From: Pyrocephalus nanus
Lineage: Eukaryota; Chordata; Aves; Passeriformes; Tyrannidae
Assembly: GCA_038380795.1 (NCBI GenBank)
Contig: CM076263.1
Location: 15,001 to 79,000, forward strand
Length of the DNA: 64,000 nt
Reading direction: 5' to 3'
Below the pieces are notes generated by a model, which saw nothing but the letters and a program-made list of their open reading frames with translations, had not been told where the DNA came from and made no database searches. Numbering within the stretch: the first letter of the stretch is position 1; every line of letters begins with the position of its first letter. The translations under genes and the position numbers were made by a program. This document shows, in pieces, positions 1 to 8,918 of this stretch.

Positions 1-612
1 CCCTAACCCTAAACTTAACCCTAAAAAAACCCCTAAAAATAACTCTAAAAATAACCCTAAAAGTAACCCTAACCCTAACCCTAAAAATAACCCTAAAAAT
101 AACCCTAAAAATAACTTTAAAAATAATTCTAAAAATAACCCTAAAAAAAACCCTAACCCTAAAAATTCCTCTAAAAATTACCCTAAAAATAACCCTAAAA
201 ATAACCCTAAAAATAACCCTAACCCTAAAAATAACCCTAACCCTAAAAGTAACCCCAACTCTAACCCTAAACATAACCCTCACCCTAACCTTAACCCTAA
301 AAAAAAACCAAAAAATAACCCTAAAAATAACCCTAAAAGTAACGCTAACCCTAACCCTAAAAATAACCCTAACCCTAAACTTAACCCTAAAAAAACCCCT
401 AAAAATAACTCTAAAAATAACCCTAAAAGTAACCCTAACCCTAACCCTAAAAATAACCCTAAAAATAACCCTAAAAATAACTTTAAAAATAATTCTAAAA
501 ATAACCCTAAAAAAAACCCTAACCCTAAAAATTCCTCTAAAAATTACCCTAAAAATAACCCTAAAAATAACCCTAAAAATAACCCTAACCCTAAAAATAA
601 CCCTAACCCTAA
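1..612. repeat. Direct duplication within telomeric zone, offset 366 bp
   Basis: Positions 1 to about 246 recur at 367 to about 612 with the same irregularities in the same order: the AAACTTAA interruption, the seven-A run, the CTTTAA, ATTCTAA and TTCCTCT variants, and ATTACCC. The copies diverge just after the final CCCTAACCCTAA. Sharing so many rare variants in order means one piece was copied as a block and did not arise by independent decay. It could also be an assembly duplication. Confidence 0.8.
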
Positions 613-981
613 CCCAAAAAATAACCCTAAAAATAACCCTAAAAATAACCCTAAAAATAACCTTAAAAATAATTCTAAAAATAACCCTAACCCTAAAAAT
701 AACTCTAAAAATACCCCCAAAAATAACCCTAAAAATAACCCTAAAAATAACCCTAACTCTAAAAATAACTCTAACCCTAAAAATAACTCTAACTCTAAAA
801 ATAACCCTAAAAATACCTCTTAAAAAAACCCTAAAAATAACCCTAACCCTAAAAATAACCCTAACCCAAACCCTAAAAATAACCCTAACCCAAACCCTAA
901 AAATAACCCTAATCCTAAAAATAACTCTAACCCTAAAAATAACCCTAAAAATAACCCTAAAAATAACCCTAACCCTAACCC
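1..981. repeat. Degenerate telomeric repeat with AAATAA-type hexamers
   Basis: The segment consists of CCCTAA hexamers alternating with hexamers in which CCC is replaced by AAA (AAATAA), plus AAGTAA, ACATAA and CTCTAA-type variants. The hexamer phase is largely kept. The C-rich strand reads left to right, which is the orientation expected at the left end of a chromosome. No long perfect CCCTAA run is present, so either the true terminal array lies beyond the window or this is an eroded or miscalled subterminal zone. That it is telomere-derived is seen directly; the cause of the degeneracy is open. Confidence 0.9.
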
Positions 982-1354
982 TTACCAGTACCCTAACCCT
1001 AACCAGTACCCTAACCCTAACCAGTACCCTAACCCATACCCTAACCAGTACCCTAACCCTAACCAGTACCCTAACCCGTACCCTAACCAGTGCCCTAACC
1101 CATACCCTAACCAGTACCCTAACCAGTGCCCTAACCCGTACCCTAACCAGTACCCTAACCCGTACCCTAACCAGTACCCTAACCCTAACCAGTACCCTAA
1201 CCCTAACCAGTACCCTAACCCTAACCAGTACCCTACCCAGTACCCTAACCCTAACCAGTACCCTAACCCGTACCCTAACCCGTAACCTAACCCTAACCAG
1301 TACCCTAACCAGTACCCTAACCCTACCCAGTACCCTAACCCTACCCCGTACCCT
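982..1354. repeat. Telomere variant repeat zone (CCAGTA/CCCGTA/CCCATA)
   Basis: CCCTAA hexamers are interspersed with CCAGTA, CCCGTA, CCCATA and CCAGTG hexamers, often as a regular 12- or 18-bp pattern. The AAATAA variant of the preceding zone is absent, so the boundary near 981 is sharp. Because the unit is six bases and has no stop, the minus strand reads open as a Trp/Leu/Gly/Tyr repeat of about 126 codons. That is not a gene. Confidence 0.9.
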
Positions 1355-1490
1355 CTTTCCAAAGCTTACCTGGGCAGCATCCGCAAATAGAAAAGGCACA
1401 CGCTCCATCGCTGAGCCCTGTAATACTTTGGCATTACTCACAAGGCCAGCCCGAAACCCCCAGCCCAGCACATGCGGCCCCACGCTCAGC

Positions 1491-1826
1491 TCTCCCATTC
1501 CATGAGCACAGAGGACATGGCGCTCTCCCCCCAGCACAGCACAGCACGGCCTCAAACAAGCCCCAGCTCCCCCATTCCATGAGCACAGAGGACACGGCGC
1601 TGTCCCATTCCCCCCAGCCCGGACAGCACCGCGCAATCAAACACCGCCCCAGCTTCCCCGTTTCACAAGCACAAAGGGCACGGCGCTCTCCCCCCACGCA
1701 GCCCCAGACACGGCCCAGCTCCCCCGTTCCACAAGCACAGAGGACACGGCGCTGCCCCCCCCACAGCCCCAGACATGGCCCAGCTCCCCCATTCCACAAG
1801 CACAGAGGACACGGCGCTCTCCCCAC
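1491..1826. repeat. Five-copy GC-rich repeat, 65-85 bp period
   Basis: Five copies share a core with CCCCATTCCA, then GAGCACAGAGGACA, then CGGCGCT followed by a C run. They start near 1491, 1561, 1649, 1713 and 1774. Copies 1-2 have ATGAGCACAG and copies 3-5 have ACAAGCACA. The spacers between cores vary in length. Open frames in both directions here are by-products of the repeat. I do not recognise the family. Confidence 0.8.
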
Positions 1827-3561
1827 CTCAGCCCACCACAGTGTAGCCAAACACCCCCCAGCTTGAATGTCACAGATCTCCTTTCCTACATCTGTGCAGA
1901 TGCCACACATGGGTACCTATCCACGTTTTCTCAAGCCTACACAGAACCAAGATTTCCTCACCCTCCATATCCCGAGGTGAGTATTCTGGTTAGTTAGTAC
2001 AGCGAGCCCCCTCTCCTTGCAAACAAGGGACCATTTTCCCTGGCAATTTCTCTAAGGGTTAGGATTTCTTAAAACGGCTGTTGTGCCACCAAACCTACTT
2101 GGGATCTTTCCCAGCTTTTGGCTGTCCGTGGATTTAAAAAGCACACACTCTCTTCCATCTTCCAACAGCAAAACCACAAAATGCTCCTGACCCACAGTGT
2201 AACCCTAAGGATGGGCACCCCCACCTCATCATTCTGACAGAGCCGTCCAGCACCCCCAACCCACACGTCGGATCTGAGTAGAGCAGCACAGATATGGCAA
2301 CACCAAGAGTGGAAACAGCAGCCCCACTGATGGGATTCCCGCAGCAGGAGACACGCACAGAGGGACACCTTTGGCCTCATACAACCAATACTGATTTTCC
2401 TCCAAATCTGTTCCCCAAAACCATCCGCTCACAACACTGTGCCAAACAGGATGTGGCAATAAAACTTTGATGCCTTCAAAACAGCCAAGTTGTTGGGTGC
2501 TTGCTATTTGCTTCCCCTTGCTATTGTTAGTCCCCCAGAAACTCTGCTCATAGCCCCGTTACCACTACTGCCTCAAGCATTTCCCTCCGTGGTATTACCA
2601 GCGCATTTACACAGGCAAGGAACTTAACAGCTCTTCTAAAGTTATCCAGCTGCCAATTACAGCCACAAAAGAAAAGCAACAGGAAAAGAGGGCTCTGGCA
2701 GCCAGAGAGCTCTGCAGGTGGCACCAGGCAACATCACACTTGCTGAAACACATCCTTTTGCACAGAGGAGGAGACAGGTCTATATTATGGCAGGTTGTGC
2801 CCTTCCCACAGTGCCAAAAAAAATCACACGCAGAACCAAGTAAGACTCATAGAAAAGCTGAGGGGAAAAAAATGGCAAAAGCACACAGCCCAGGAAATTC
2901 TCTTGCTTCCAAACCAAGACCAATCATTCCTCTAGGAAAAGAGGCAAGGGTTTATCAAGCAATGCACAACTTAGCAAGTCAGTTTACCTAGTACCAGCAG
3001 GTTTTGTGCACAGAGAAAACAAAACTCCCTAGTTTTAGTAGCAAAAATATCAGTGGAAACTACAGTCTGGTTACAGCAGTAAGCTTCCCACAGCAGTTTC
3101 AGGTACCTTCCTTTGTAGCTCAGCCCCAAAGTAGAAACTCCTCTCGACTGCTCCTGAGAGAGGCAATTAATTGGAACTTTTGGTGCTCAGGAAAGCTAGT
3201 CCCTCCTCTAAGTCCTGGCTCACCTGCCCGAGCACCTAGAGTGCTTATATTCCACCTCGCTCCCTGCTTTGCATGTTCATATCCAGAAAAGAAACCTCCA
3301 AGCTCTTCCTCCAGTCCGAGCTGCATCTTCCCTGCAACCGTCCCCGTCCCTTACCTGTTCATGTGCACTGCTCCCCGGCACATCCCTCGGCCCCGTCCTT
3401 GAGCGATGATCCAAGTACCTCAGATGCTTGGCCCAGCCCAGGCGAGACACCCTCACTGTCACTGCTGGAGAGACTCCTTGAAATCGACTGCTCCTCTGCA
3501 GAAAATCCCCATCTAAAAAAGCACCCTTTCCAAAAGCCCCAGATAACCACCCAGCAGGGCC
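1827..3561. other. Low-copy subtelomeric DNA, no recognised gene
   Basis: This is the only sizeable stretch of the window that is neither telomeric nor tandemly repeated. Open frames are short (under about 135 codons), lie on both strands, and show no motif I recognise. The longest, at 3004-3402 (+) and 3273-3593 (+), are Ser/Pro rich, and the second runs into the 40-bp minisatellite. It could hold exons of a host transcript, but I cannot support one from sequence alone. Confidence 0.5.
2459..2464 (+). promoter_or_regulatory. Possible polyadenylation signal AATAAA
   Basis: A canonical AATAAA sits in the context GCAATAAAACTTTGATGCC and is followed about 25 bases downstream by a T/G-rich stretch (GTTGTTGGGTGCTTG). 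That is the usual layout of a vertebrate poly(A) site on the + strand. No matching upstream coding exon is recognised, so this may be chance. Confidence 0.25.
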
Positions 3562-3911
3562 CGCCCCTCATCATCCTCACTGGCCACACCTGAGGCTGTC
3601 CCGCCCCTCGTCATCCTCACTGGCCACACGTGAGGCTGTCCCGCCCCTCGTCATGCTCACTGCCCACTCATGGGACTGTCCTGCCCCTGGTCATCCTCAC
3701 TGCCCACACCTGAGGCTGTCCTGCCTCTCGTCATCCTCACTGCCCGCACCTGAGGCTGTCCTGCCCCTCGTCATCCTCACTGCCAACACCTGAGGCTGTC
3801 CCGCCCTTCATCATCCTCACTGGCCACACCTGAGGCTGTCCCGCCCCTCGTCATCCTCAAAGCCCACTCATAGGGCTGTCCCGCCCCTCGTCATCCTCAC
3901 TGGCCACACCT
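3562..3911. repeat. 40-bp minisatellite, about nine copies
   Basis: A 40-bp unit repeats nearly nine times. Its core reads GTCATCCTCACTGGCCACAC, then a CTGAGGCTGTCC segment, then CGCCCCTC. Substitutions include TGCCCACTCATGGGA-type and CCAACACC variants. The last copy is cut after CACACCTGAGG and is directly joined to GGAGAAAAAGGGGG, the first minisatellite array of the macrosatellite. The period is not a multiple of three and there is no sign of coding. Confidence 0.9.
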
Positions 3912-4821
3912 GAGGGGAGAAAAAGGGGGGGCGAGAAAAAAGGGGGGGAAGAAAAGGGGGGGCGAGAAAAAGGGGGGACGAGAAAAGGGGGGACGAGAAA
4001 AGGGGGGACGAGAAAAGGGGGACGAGAAAAAGGGGGAACGAGAACAAGAGGGGACGAGAAGAAGGGGGGACGAGAAGAAGGGGGGACGAGAAAAAGGGGG
4101 GACGAGAAAAAGGGGGGATGAGAAAAAGGGGGGACGAGAAAAAGGGGGGGACGAGAAAAAGGGGGGGTGAGAAAAAGGAGGGACAAGAAAAAGGGGGGAC
4201 GAGAAGAAGAAGGACGAGAAGAAGGGGGACGAGAAAAGTGGGGATGAGAAAAAGGGGGGACGAGAAAAGCAGGGACGAGAAAATGAGGGAAAAGAAGACG
4301 GGGGGACGAGAAGAAGGGGGGACGAGAAAAAGGGGGGACGAGAAAAAGGGGAGACGCGAAAAAGGGGGGACGCGAAAAAGGGGGGACGAGAAAAGGGGGG
4401 ACGAGAAAAGGGGGGACGAGAAGAAGGGGGGACGAGAAGAAGGGGGGACGAGAAGAAGGGGGGACAAGAAAAAGGGGGGACGAGAAAAAAGATGGACGAG
4501 AAAAAGGGGGGACGAGAAAAAGGGGGACGAGAAAAAGGGGGACGAGAAAAAGGGGGGCTGAGAAAAAGGGGGGGCGAGAAAAAGGAGGGACAAGAAAAAG
4601 GGGGGACGAGAAAAAGGGGGGACGAGAAAAAGGGGGGACGAGAAAAAGGGGGGACGAGCAAAAGGGGGGACGAGCAAAAGGGGGGGAAGAAAAAAGGGGG
4701 GAAGAAAAAAAGGGGGGAAGAAAAAAAGGGGGGAAGAAAAAAAGGGGGGAAGAAAAAAAGGGGGGAAGAAAAAAAGGGGGGAAGAAAAAAAGGGGGGAAG
4801 AAAAAAAGGGGGGAAGAAAAA
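3912..4821. repeat. Purine minisatellite array 1 (distal edge, 910 bp)
   Basis: This is a 15-16 bp unit, consensus GGGGGGACGAGAAAAA on the + strand. It is the shortest and most irregular of the ten arrays. Its left end is fused to the 40-bp minisatellite, not to a 4.1-kb block, so it marks the distal edge of the macrosatellite. From 4681 to 4821 it is pure purine, built of GGGGGGAAGAAAAAAA units. Confidence 0.92.
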
Positions 4822-6138
4822 CCTCTTAAACAGCCCAGCAGGTTTCTGGGGGAACCCGAATTATTTCTGCAGTTCACAAGCTGCACGTCCCTAAAGCATT
4901 CCCTTGGGAACACTAAGCTTTCCACAAGCATTTTCTACTTCAATTTGGACTTCCAGCACATTTAAAGACAATTTAAATCAGAATGAAGGACTTGATGACA
5001 ACACAGCATTGGGTCAGGGACATCAGGACACTCAAACCATACTCACTGTGGACTCTCCAGCCCCAGCACTCCTGAAGCCTCCTCATTTCTCACAGAGACT
5101 CACTTCTGTTTCAAGGACTCCCATCAGGAAATGGATCCCTGTTCCCAGAAGCAAATCTCAAGGGTCTTTTTACAACCTGCAAACCACAAGAATGACCAAG
5201 GGCAGCTTCTGGCAGAGGACACAAAGAGGATTGTGGGGATCAGACACCTTGACCTGGGAGGGCTCCAGCTTTCACCTGCCATCCCCAAGCAGTTCTAGAT
5301 TTTCATGCTGCTTTGCTTCACAGGCCTTTTCTGCCAAGCTCACTGCTGGAGGATTTTGTCTGGTCTTGAGACGTGTCTTACAAAGCTGAGCTTTATGAGA
5401 ACTGAGGCACTTTTCATTATTCCTGACTCTTCCAGGGCTGCACTTGCCAGGATCCTTTGGGCACAAGGGAGCTTCCAGACTGCCCCAAACCTTCACAGCC
5501 CACTTGCTCTTCTTACCACAGCTGGACCTGGTGAGTGTCCCTTCAGAAAGAGAAGGCAATGAACCTTTCTGAAACCAGAACCTCCCCAGCTTTGCTTTCC
5601 CATTCCATGTTTTGTTCCCTACACAACTGAGGCCCTTTCAGGCCTTGCCCAGTGGCAGCCAAGGAATCCAACCCAAGAACCTGCCAGGGAGCAGCGTCTG
5701 TGCCACAGCAGCAGCATTCCAGGCCTGGCACTGCCGACCCTCCGCTTCTCCCAACAGCTCCAGTGGCATCACAACTTGTCCCGAAGGCAGAAAGGCTCCT
5801 TTTGGGAGCACCATGAGCCATCTATACTGTAGCGCTGGAATTCCATCTCCTGAACAAGCTGGGAGAAGCAGGGAACAAACCAGGACCTTACAGGTCAATT
5901 AGGGACACCAAACAGCAGCTCCAAGAAAGGTACTGAGTCAACACCTCACCAAAGACACACGACAGCAAGGCCTAACACCTGGACAATCATTTCAGTTTTC
6001 AATTTATAAAGTCAAACTGAAGTAAAGCTTTTCAGACACTTGGGAAGACTCAATCCCATTGTAACCAGTTTGTGGGACTCATTCCCAGCCTCCTGAGGTT
6101 CATTTCCCACCTCACTCGTGGCTGCACTAGACCTGGCT

Positions 6139-6153
6139 ACACACACACACACA
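6139..6153. repeat. (AC)n dinucleotide microsatellite in the block
   Basis: A short AC run precedes ATAAAAGG. It is present in every block with no visible length change, which is notable for a microsatellite and fits very recent amplification or homogenisation of the units. Confidence 0.8.
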
Positions 6154-6779
6154 TAAAAGGAGCTGCTGCAACTTGTCCAGTTTCCTGCTTCTCCTTGAAA
6201 CTCCTCCAGCTGTTTGCCCAGCTCTCCAGGGTCCATTCCTTTGCCCACTGGACTTGTTCCCAGGGCTGCCAGGGCCACCCTGGGCTCTCACCTGCCCTCA
6301 CACTGAGTGACCTTTCCCAGCCCCGAGTCCATCCAGCACTGACCGAGCTGCTGGGGGCTGCAGTTCTCTCTGCTCCTTCCCTTCCTCTGCCTGGAGAACA
6401 CCCCTTCCAGCTCCTGCACCCCCACCTCTTACCTCCCAGAAAAGCAGAGCTGCGTCCTCCTGGATCCTCCAGCTGGACGCTGCTGGCTCTGTGCAGCTCC
6501 CACCCTGCAGCAGGGATGGCAAAGGGAGCTGGGACACCACTGCCCCCAAACCTGCCCAGTCTCCAGCTGCTGCACACACCTGCTGTTGTGCCCACGGGCA
6601 AGGCACTTGAGGAAACAACTCCTCACAAGTCACAGGATAATAGGAACAGTTGAAACAAACCCAATCCAACACATCAGATACAGATTTATGGGATCTGATA
6701 AATGAGCAAGGTATCAAATCCTGACTGCCTCGAGAGACAGAACTGTGGCTAAGCAGAAATCTCTCCCCCACGGCCCCCT

Positions 6780-7045
6780 CACGCTCCACCCCCAGCCCAC
6801 AGGGCAGCTGGGCAGCCCCGGCGCAGCCGATCCCGCAGTCTCCGGGAACTGCCACAATTCCTATGGGTGCGTCCACCCGCAGGGGAGGCTGCGGGGCGGC
6901 TACAAGAGGCTCCTGCTGGCCAGACTCTGACCAACAGAGCCGGCTTTAGGCCAGGCCTGGCACTATCCGGCTGTGGGTATGGGCAGCTACTCGGGAGCTC
7001 CAAGTTGGCCACCCCTGGAGCGCTGGCCGGGTGCCCCAGCAGGGC
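6780..7045. other. CpG-richer segment within the block
   Basis: CpG dinucleotides are locally frequent (for example around CCCCGGCGCAGCCGATCCCG and GAGCGCTGGCCGGG), unlike the surrounding block. In the minus-strand retroviral orientation this lies downstream of the env-like segment, where a long terminal repeat could lie, but I cannot define LTR ends. It could equally be an old promoter-like host sequence. It recurs in every block. Confidence 0.35.
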
Positions 7046-7303
7046 CAAGGGTGGAGGGCACGGAACAGCTGCACACACCTGGCCTGCCTTTCTCCAGCAA
7101 CACTCACACCAACTGCACACTTCAGCCAGGGCACCTGAGCACAGGCAGCCTTCACCCTGTTCCTCAGGGGCAGCAGCCCCTGGGCAGCAACTCTCGGGGA
7201 ACTTCTCATCCTTTCCCTTCGCTCCTTTGATCCCTGGTCAGGATAGACACATGCAAGAAACAACTTCTTGGAGGAGATGCCATAGACAACAACTCCCTAT
7301 TGT

Positions 7304-7786
7304 TCATAAAATCAGTGTAATTACTATGATTAGTGGATGAAATAAAGTCTTCAAAAACTTCCTATCCGATGGTGAGAATGCTGTAAATATATCCCCCCAG
7401 GAGTGAGCAGTGAGTTGTTCTACCTGATGCCCAAAGGTCCCCAATGGACCTCCTCTACTTACTGTTTGCATTTGGTGATCAAGTCTCATCCAGCCACCCT
7501 CCAGGGGGGCAGGTAAACTTGCCCTGCCTGCCCTGCCCAGGGAAAGGGAACTGACCCCAGTGTTCCTCAGCACAAGGCAGCCCTTGGAAATATTCACTGC
7601 CATTCCACAGTCAGGGAAAGCAACAAGCACTCCACAAGGCTGCTGTGGCACAGGACCAATCTGAAGCTCAGCTTTTCTCTTTACCACTTCACCTTGTTTG
7701 CCACCTCGTTCTATCATCAAAACTTGCTGTCCTTGCACCTTTTTAGGCTGACCATGAGTTGAAGAGGCCTCCGCTCCAACACCCAC
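7304..7786 (-). pseudogene. Possible env-like remnant, block 1 copy
   Basis: A 160-codon minus-strand open frame ends in a segment with HSWGDIFTAFSP, a short basic stretch and then a hydrophobic run (FHPLIIVITLIL) before the stop. This layout resembles the membrane-proximal and transmembrane end of a retroviral envelope protein. Its position downstream of the gag-like segment on the same strand fits a provirus that has lost pol. The first 100 or so residues are not recognisable, no fusion peptide, CX6CC-type motif or signal peptide is visible, and the frame is far shorter than an envelope gene. The assignment is weak; it could be a chance frame. Confidence 0.35.
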
Positions 7787-8046
7787 ATGGGCCTGAGGCC
7801 TTTGACGAGATCCATTTTTCCAAGGAATTCAAAGCTCCACCTGAGGGCCATGGGCTTTTCTCACCCACCCTTGTGCTGGAGCTTGGCCTTCATCTCACTC
7901 TGCCTTCACTTCTTGCAGTGGCTGCACCATTTCCTGCCCTGCCTTGGCTGGAGCTCAGCATCCTGATCCCATCCCTGCCAGCCCCCGGAACCGCTGACTC
8001 AGCAATGGGGGGCCCTCCATTGCCAAGTGCACGGTCCCGTCGGGGC

Positions 8047-8597
8047 TCATGGGGGGAGCAGGAGGTCAAAGGCTCCAGCCCTCCTGGGACAACCTTCCAC
8101 CACTACAACCAACAAAGGAGCCTCTCCAGCCCTGCCTCCGAAAGCATCCTGAACAAACCCAGTCCAGCTCCACGGGACAAACTGCTCCCTGTCTGCCCAG
8201 TCCAATCTGATCCCAGAGGCTCCCAGCTCATGCAGCCCAACTGCCCAGGAGATCACAGACTCCCTGGTCTTTGCTTTAAACCTCTCCAGAACACCAGCAA
8301 GTTCAGGCTGAGTAAAATCCTCCACCACATCAGGCCTGACGGGATAACCATCGGGGTCACCTTCCACTTTCCCTCCTGTTATTTGCTGTGCTTCAGCAAA
8401 CACTTCACCCTCTGAAACACGCTCTAAAGCAGTTAAATCACAAGCATCTCCACCCCAGTTTTTTGGATCCCAACCTATTCCTGCCTCTGCAGTCACAGCA
8501 TGCACTGGTTTACTTGACCACTTTGCTTCTCATATTTATATTGGGCTACCTGGAGAGTCACTTCTGCTACTGTTTGACAACTGTCTAACTTGGCCCT
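8047..8597 (-). pseudogene. Endogenous-retrovirus gag-like remnant, block 1 copy
   Basis: Read on the minus strand, one frame has a short amphipathic segment (VAEVTLQVAQYKYEKQ) that stops near 8500. An overlapping second frame of 152 codons (8047-8505) continues with WDPKNWGGD, then EDFTQPELAGVLERFK, ESVISWAVGLHELGASGI and RLDWADREQF. This order of a coiled-coil-like stretch, a WDP..W.GD motif and a capsid-like helical region matches gag polyproteins of avian endogenous retroviruses as I remember them. The frame change and the short length show it is broken. It begins GTG in this copy. The family is inferred; no search was run. Confidence 0.55.
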
Positions 8598-8908
8598 TCA
8601 TAGGCCACACTGTTTTCCACTGGCCCACACCACAGGAACAACTGCATCTGCCGCTTCAGTTGGGACGGTGCTGCTGACGGGAGTTACTTCCTGCACAAGA
8701 AGAGCTGCTGCTCTCACACATTTAGTTTCAGCAACTACAGTTTTCATCTCCCCATTTTCCAAGTTCATTTCTGCCTCAACTTGTCCAACCAATCTCTTCC
8801 GAGAAAAGGTTTAGGGGAGCTTGCAAATTAACCAACCGAGGAATTACCCAGTGTTTTCCCGGTTTAACCCCCGTAACACCAACCACTTTCACAGTGCCAT
8901 CGCTTAAT
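8598..8908 (-). pseudogene. Upstream broken reading segment, likely part of the same fossil
   Basis: Next to the gag-like remnant on the minus strand, one frame (about 8789-8908) reads GTVKVVGVTGVKPGKHW and onward to a stop. A second frame (8598-8792) of 64 codons follows and ends in a stop directly before the gag-like coiled-coil frame. The two overlap slightly, as expected for one frame broken by a small shift. I do not recognise the protein. The segment ends only about 10 bp from the minisatellite array, and the same lesions recur in every block. Confidence 0.35.
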
Positions 8909-8918
8909 TCTTAAGAAA

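Larger units (their letters stand above)
4822..8918. repeat. Macrosatellite block 1 (4,097 bp, most diverged)
   Basis: This is the non-minisatellite half of the unit, from CCTCTTAAACAGCCCAGC to CGCTTAATTCTTAAGAAA. Compared with blocks 2-10 it lacks one G near 4986 (GAAGGACTTG instead of GAAGGGACTTG). It also differs in a cluster around 5075-5110 and has GAAGT where the others have AAAGT near 6020. Divergence at the array edge is typical of tandem families. It carries broken retroviral-like segments on the minus strand (8047-8908 and 7304-7786). Its left half (4822 to about 7200) holds no gene I recognise. Confidence 0.92.

Noticed and set aside
982..1362. 126-codon Trp/Leu/Gly/Tyr-rich frame
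   Set aside because: It is a translation of stop-free telomeric hexamers.
2051..2066. Interstitial telomere-like motif (AAGGGTTAGG)
   Set aside because: It is a single imperfect occurrence, within chance expectation.
3562..3911. Possible match to galliform CNM/PO41-type 41-bp repeats because of similar length
   Set aside because: As I recall, those repeats have alternating A and T clusters spaced by a few bases. This 40-bp unit is C-rich and lacks them.
5511..5535. Splice-like signals TTCTTACCACAG and GGTGAGTGTCC close together
   Set aside because: Only nine bases would lie between acceptor and donor. This is more likely chance than a micro-exon.
6072..6876. 193-codon (+) and 192-codon (-) overlapping frames in each block
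   Set aside because: They overlap on opposite strands, have no domain I recognise, and a composition expected of GC-rich non-coding DNA.
7341..7346. AATAAA on the + strand within the block
   Set aside because: No transcript or downstream signal supports it, and it lies antisense to the env-like segment.
7759..8415. 218-codon plus-strand frame present in every block
   Set aside because: It lies antisense to the gag-like remnant, shows no recognisable motif, and persists only because the blocks are near-identical. Shared presence in copies is not evidence of selection.
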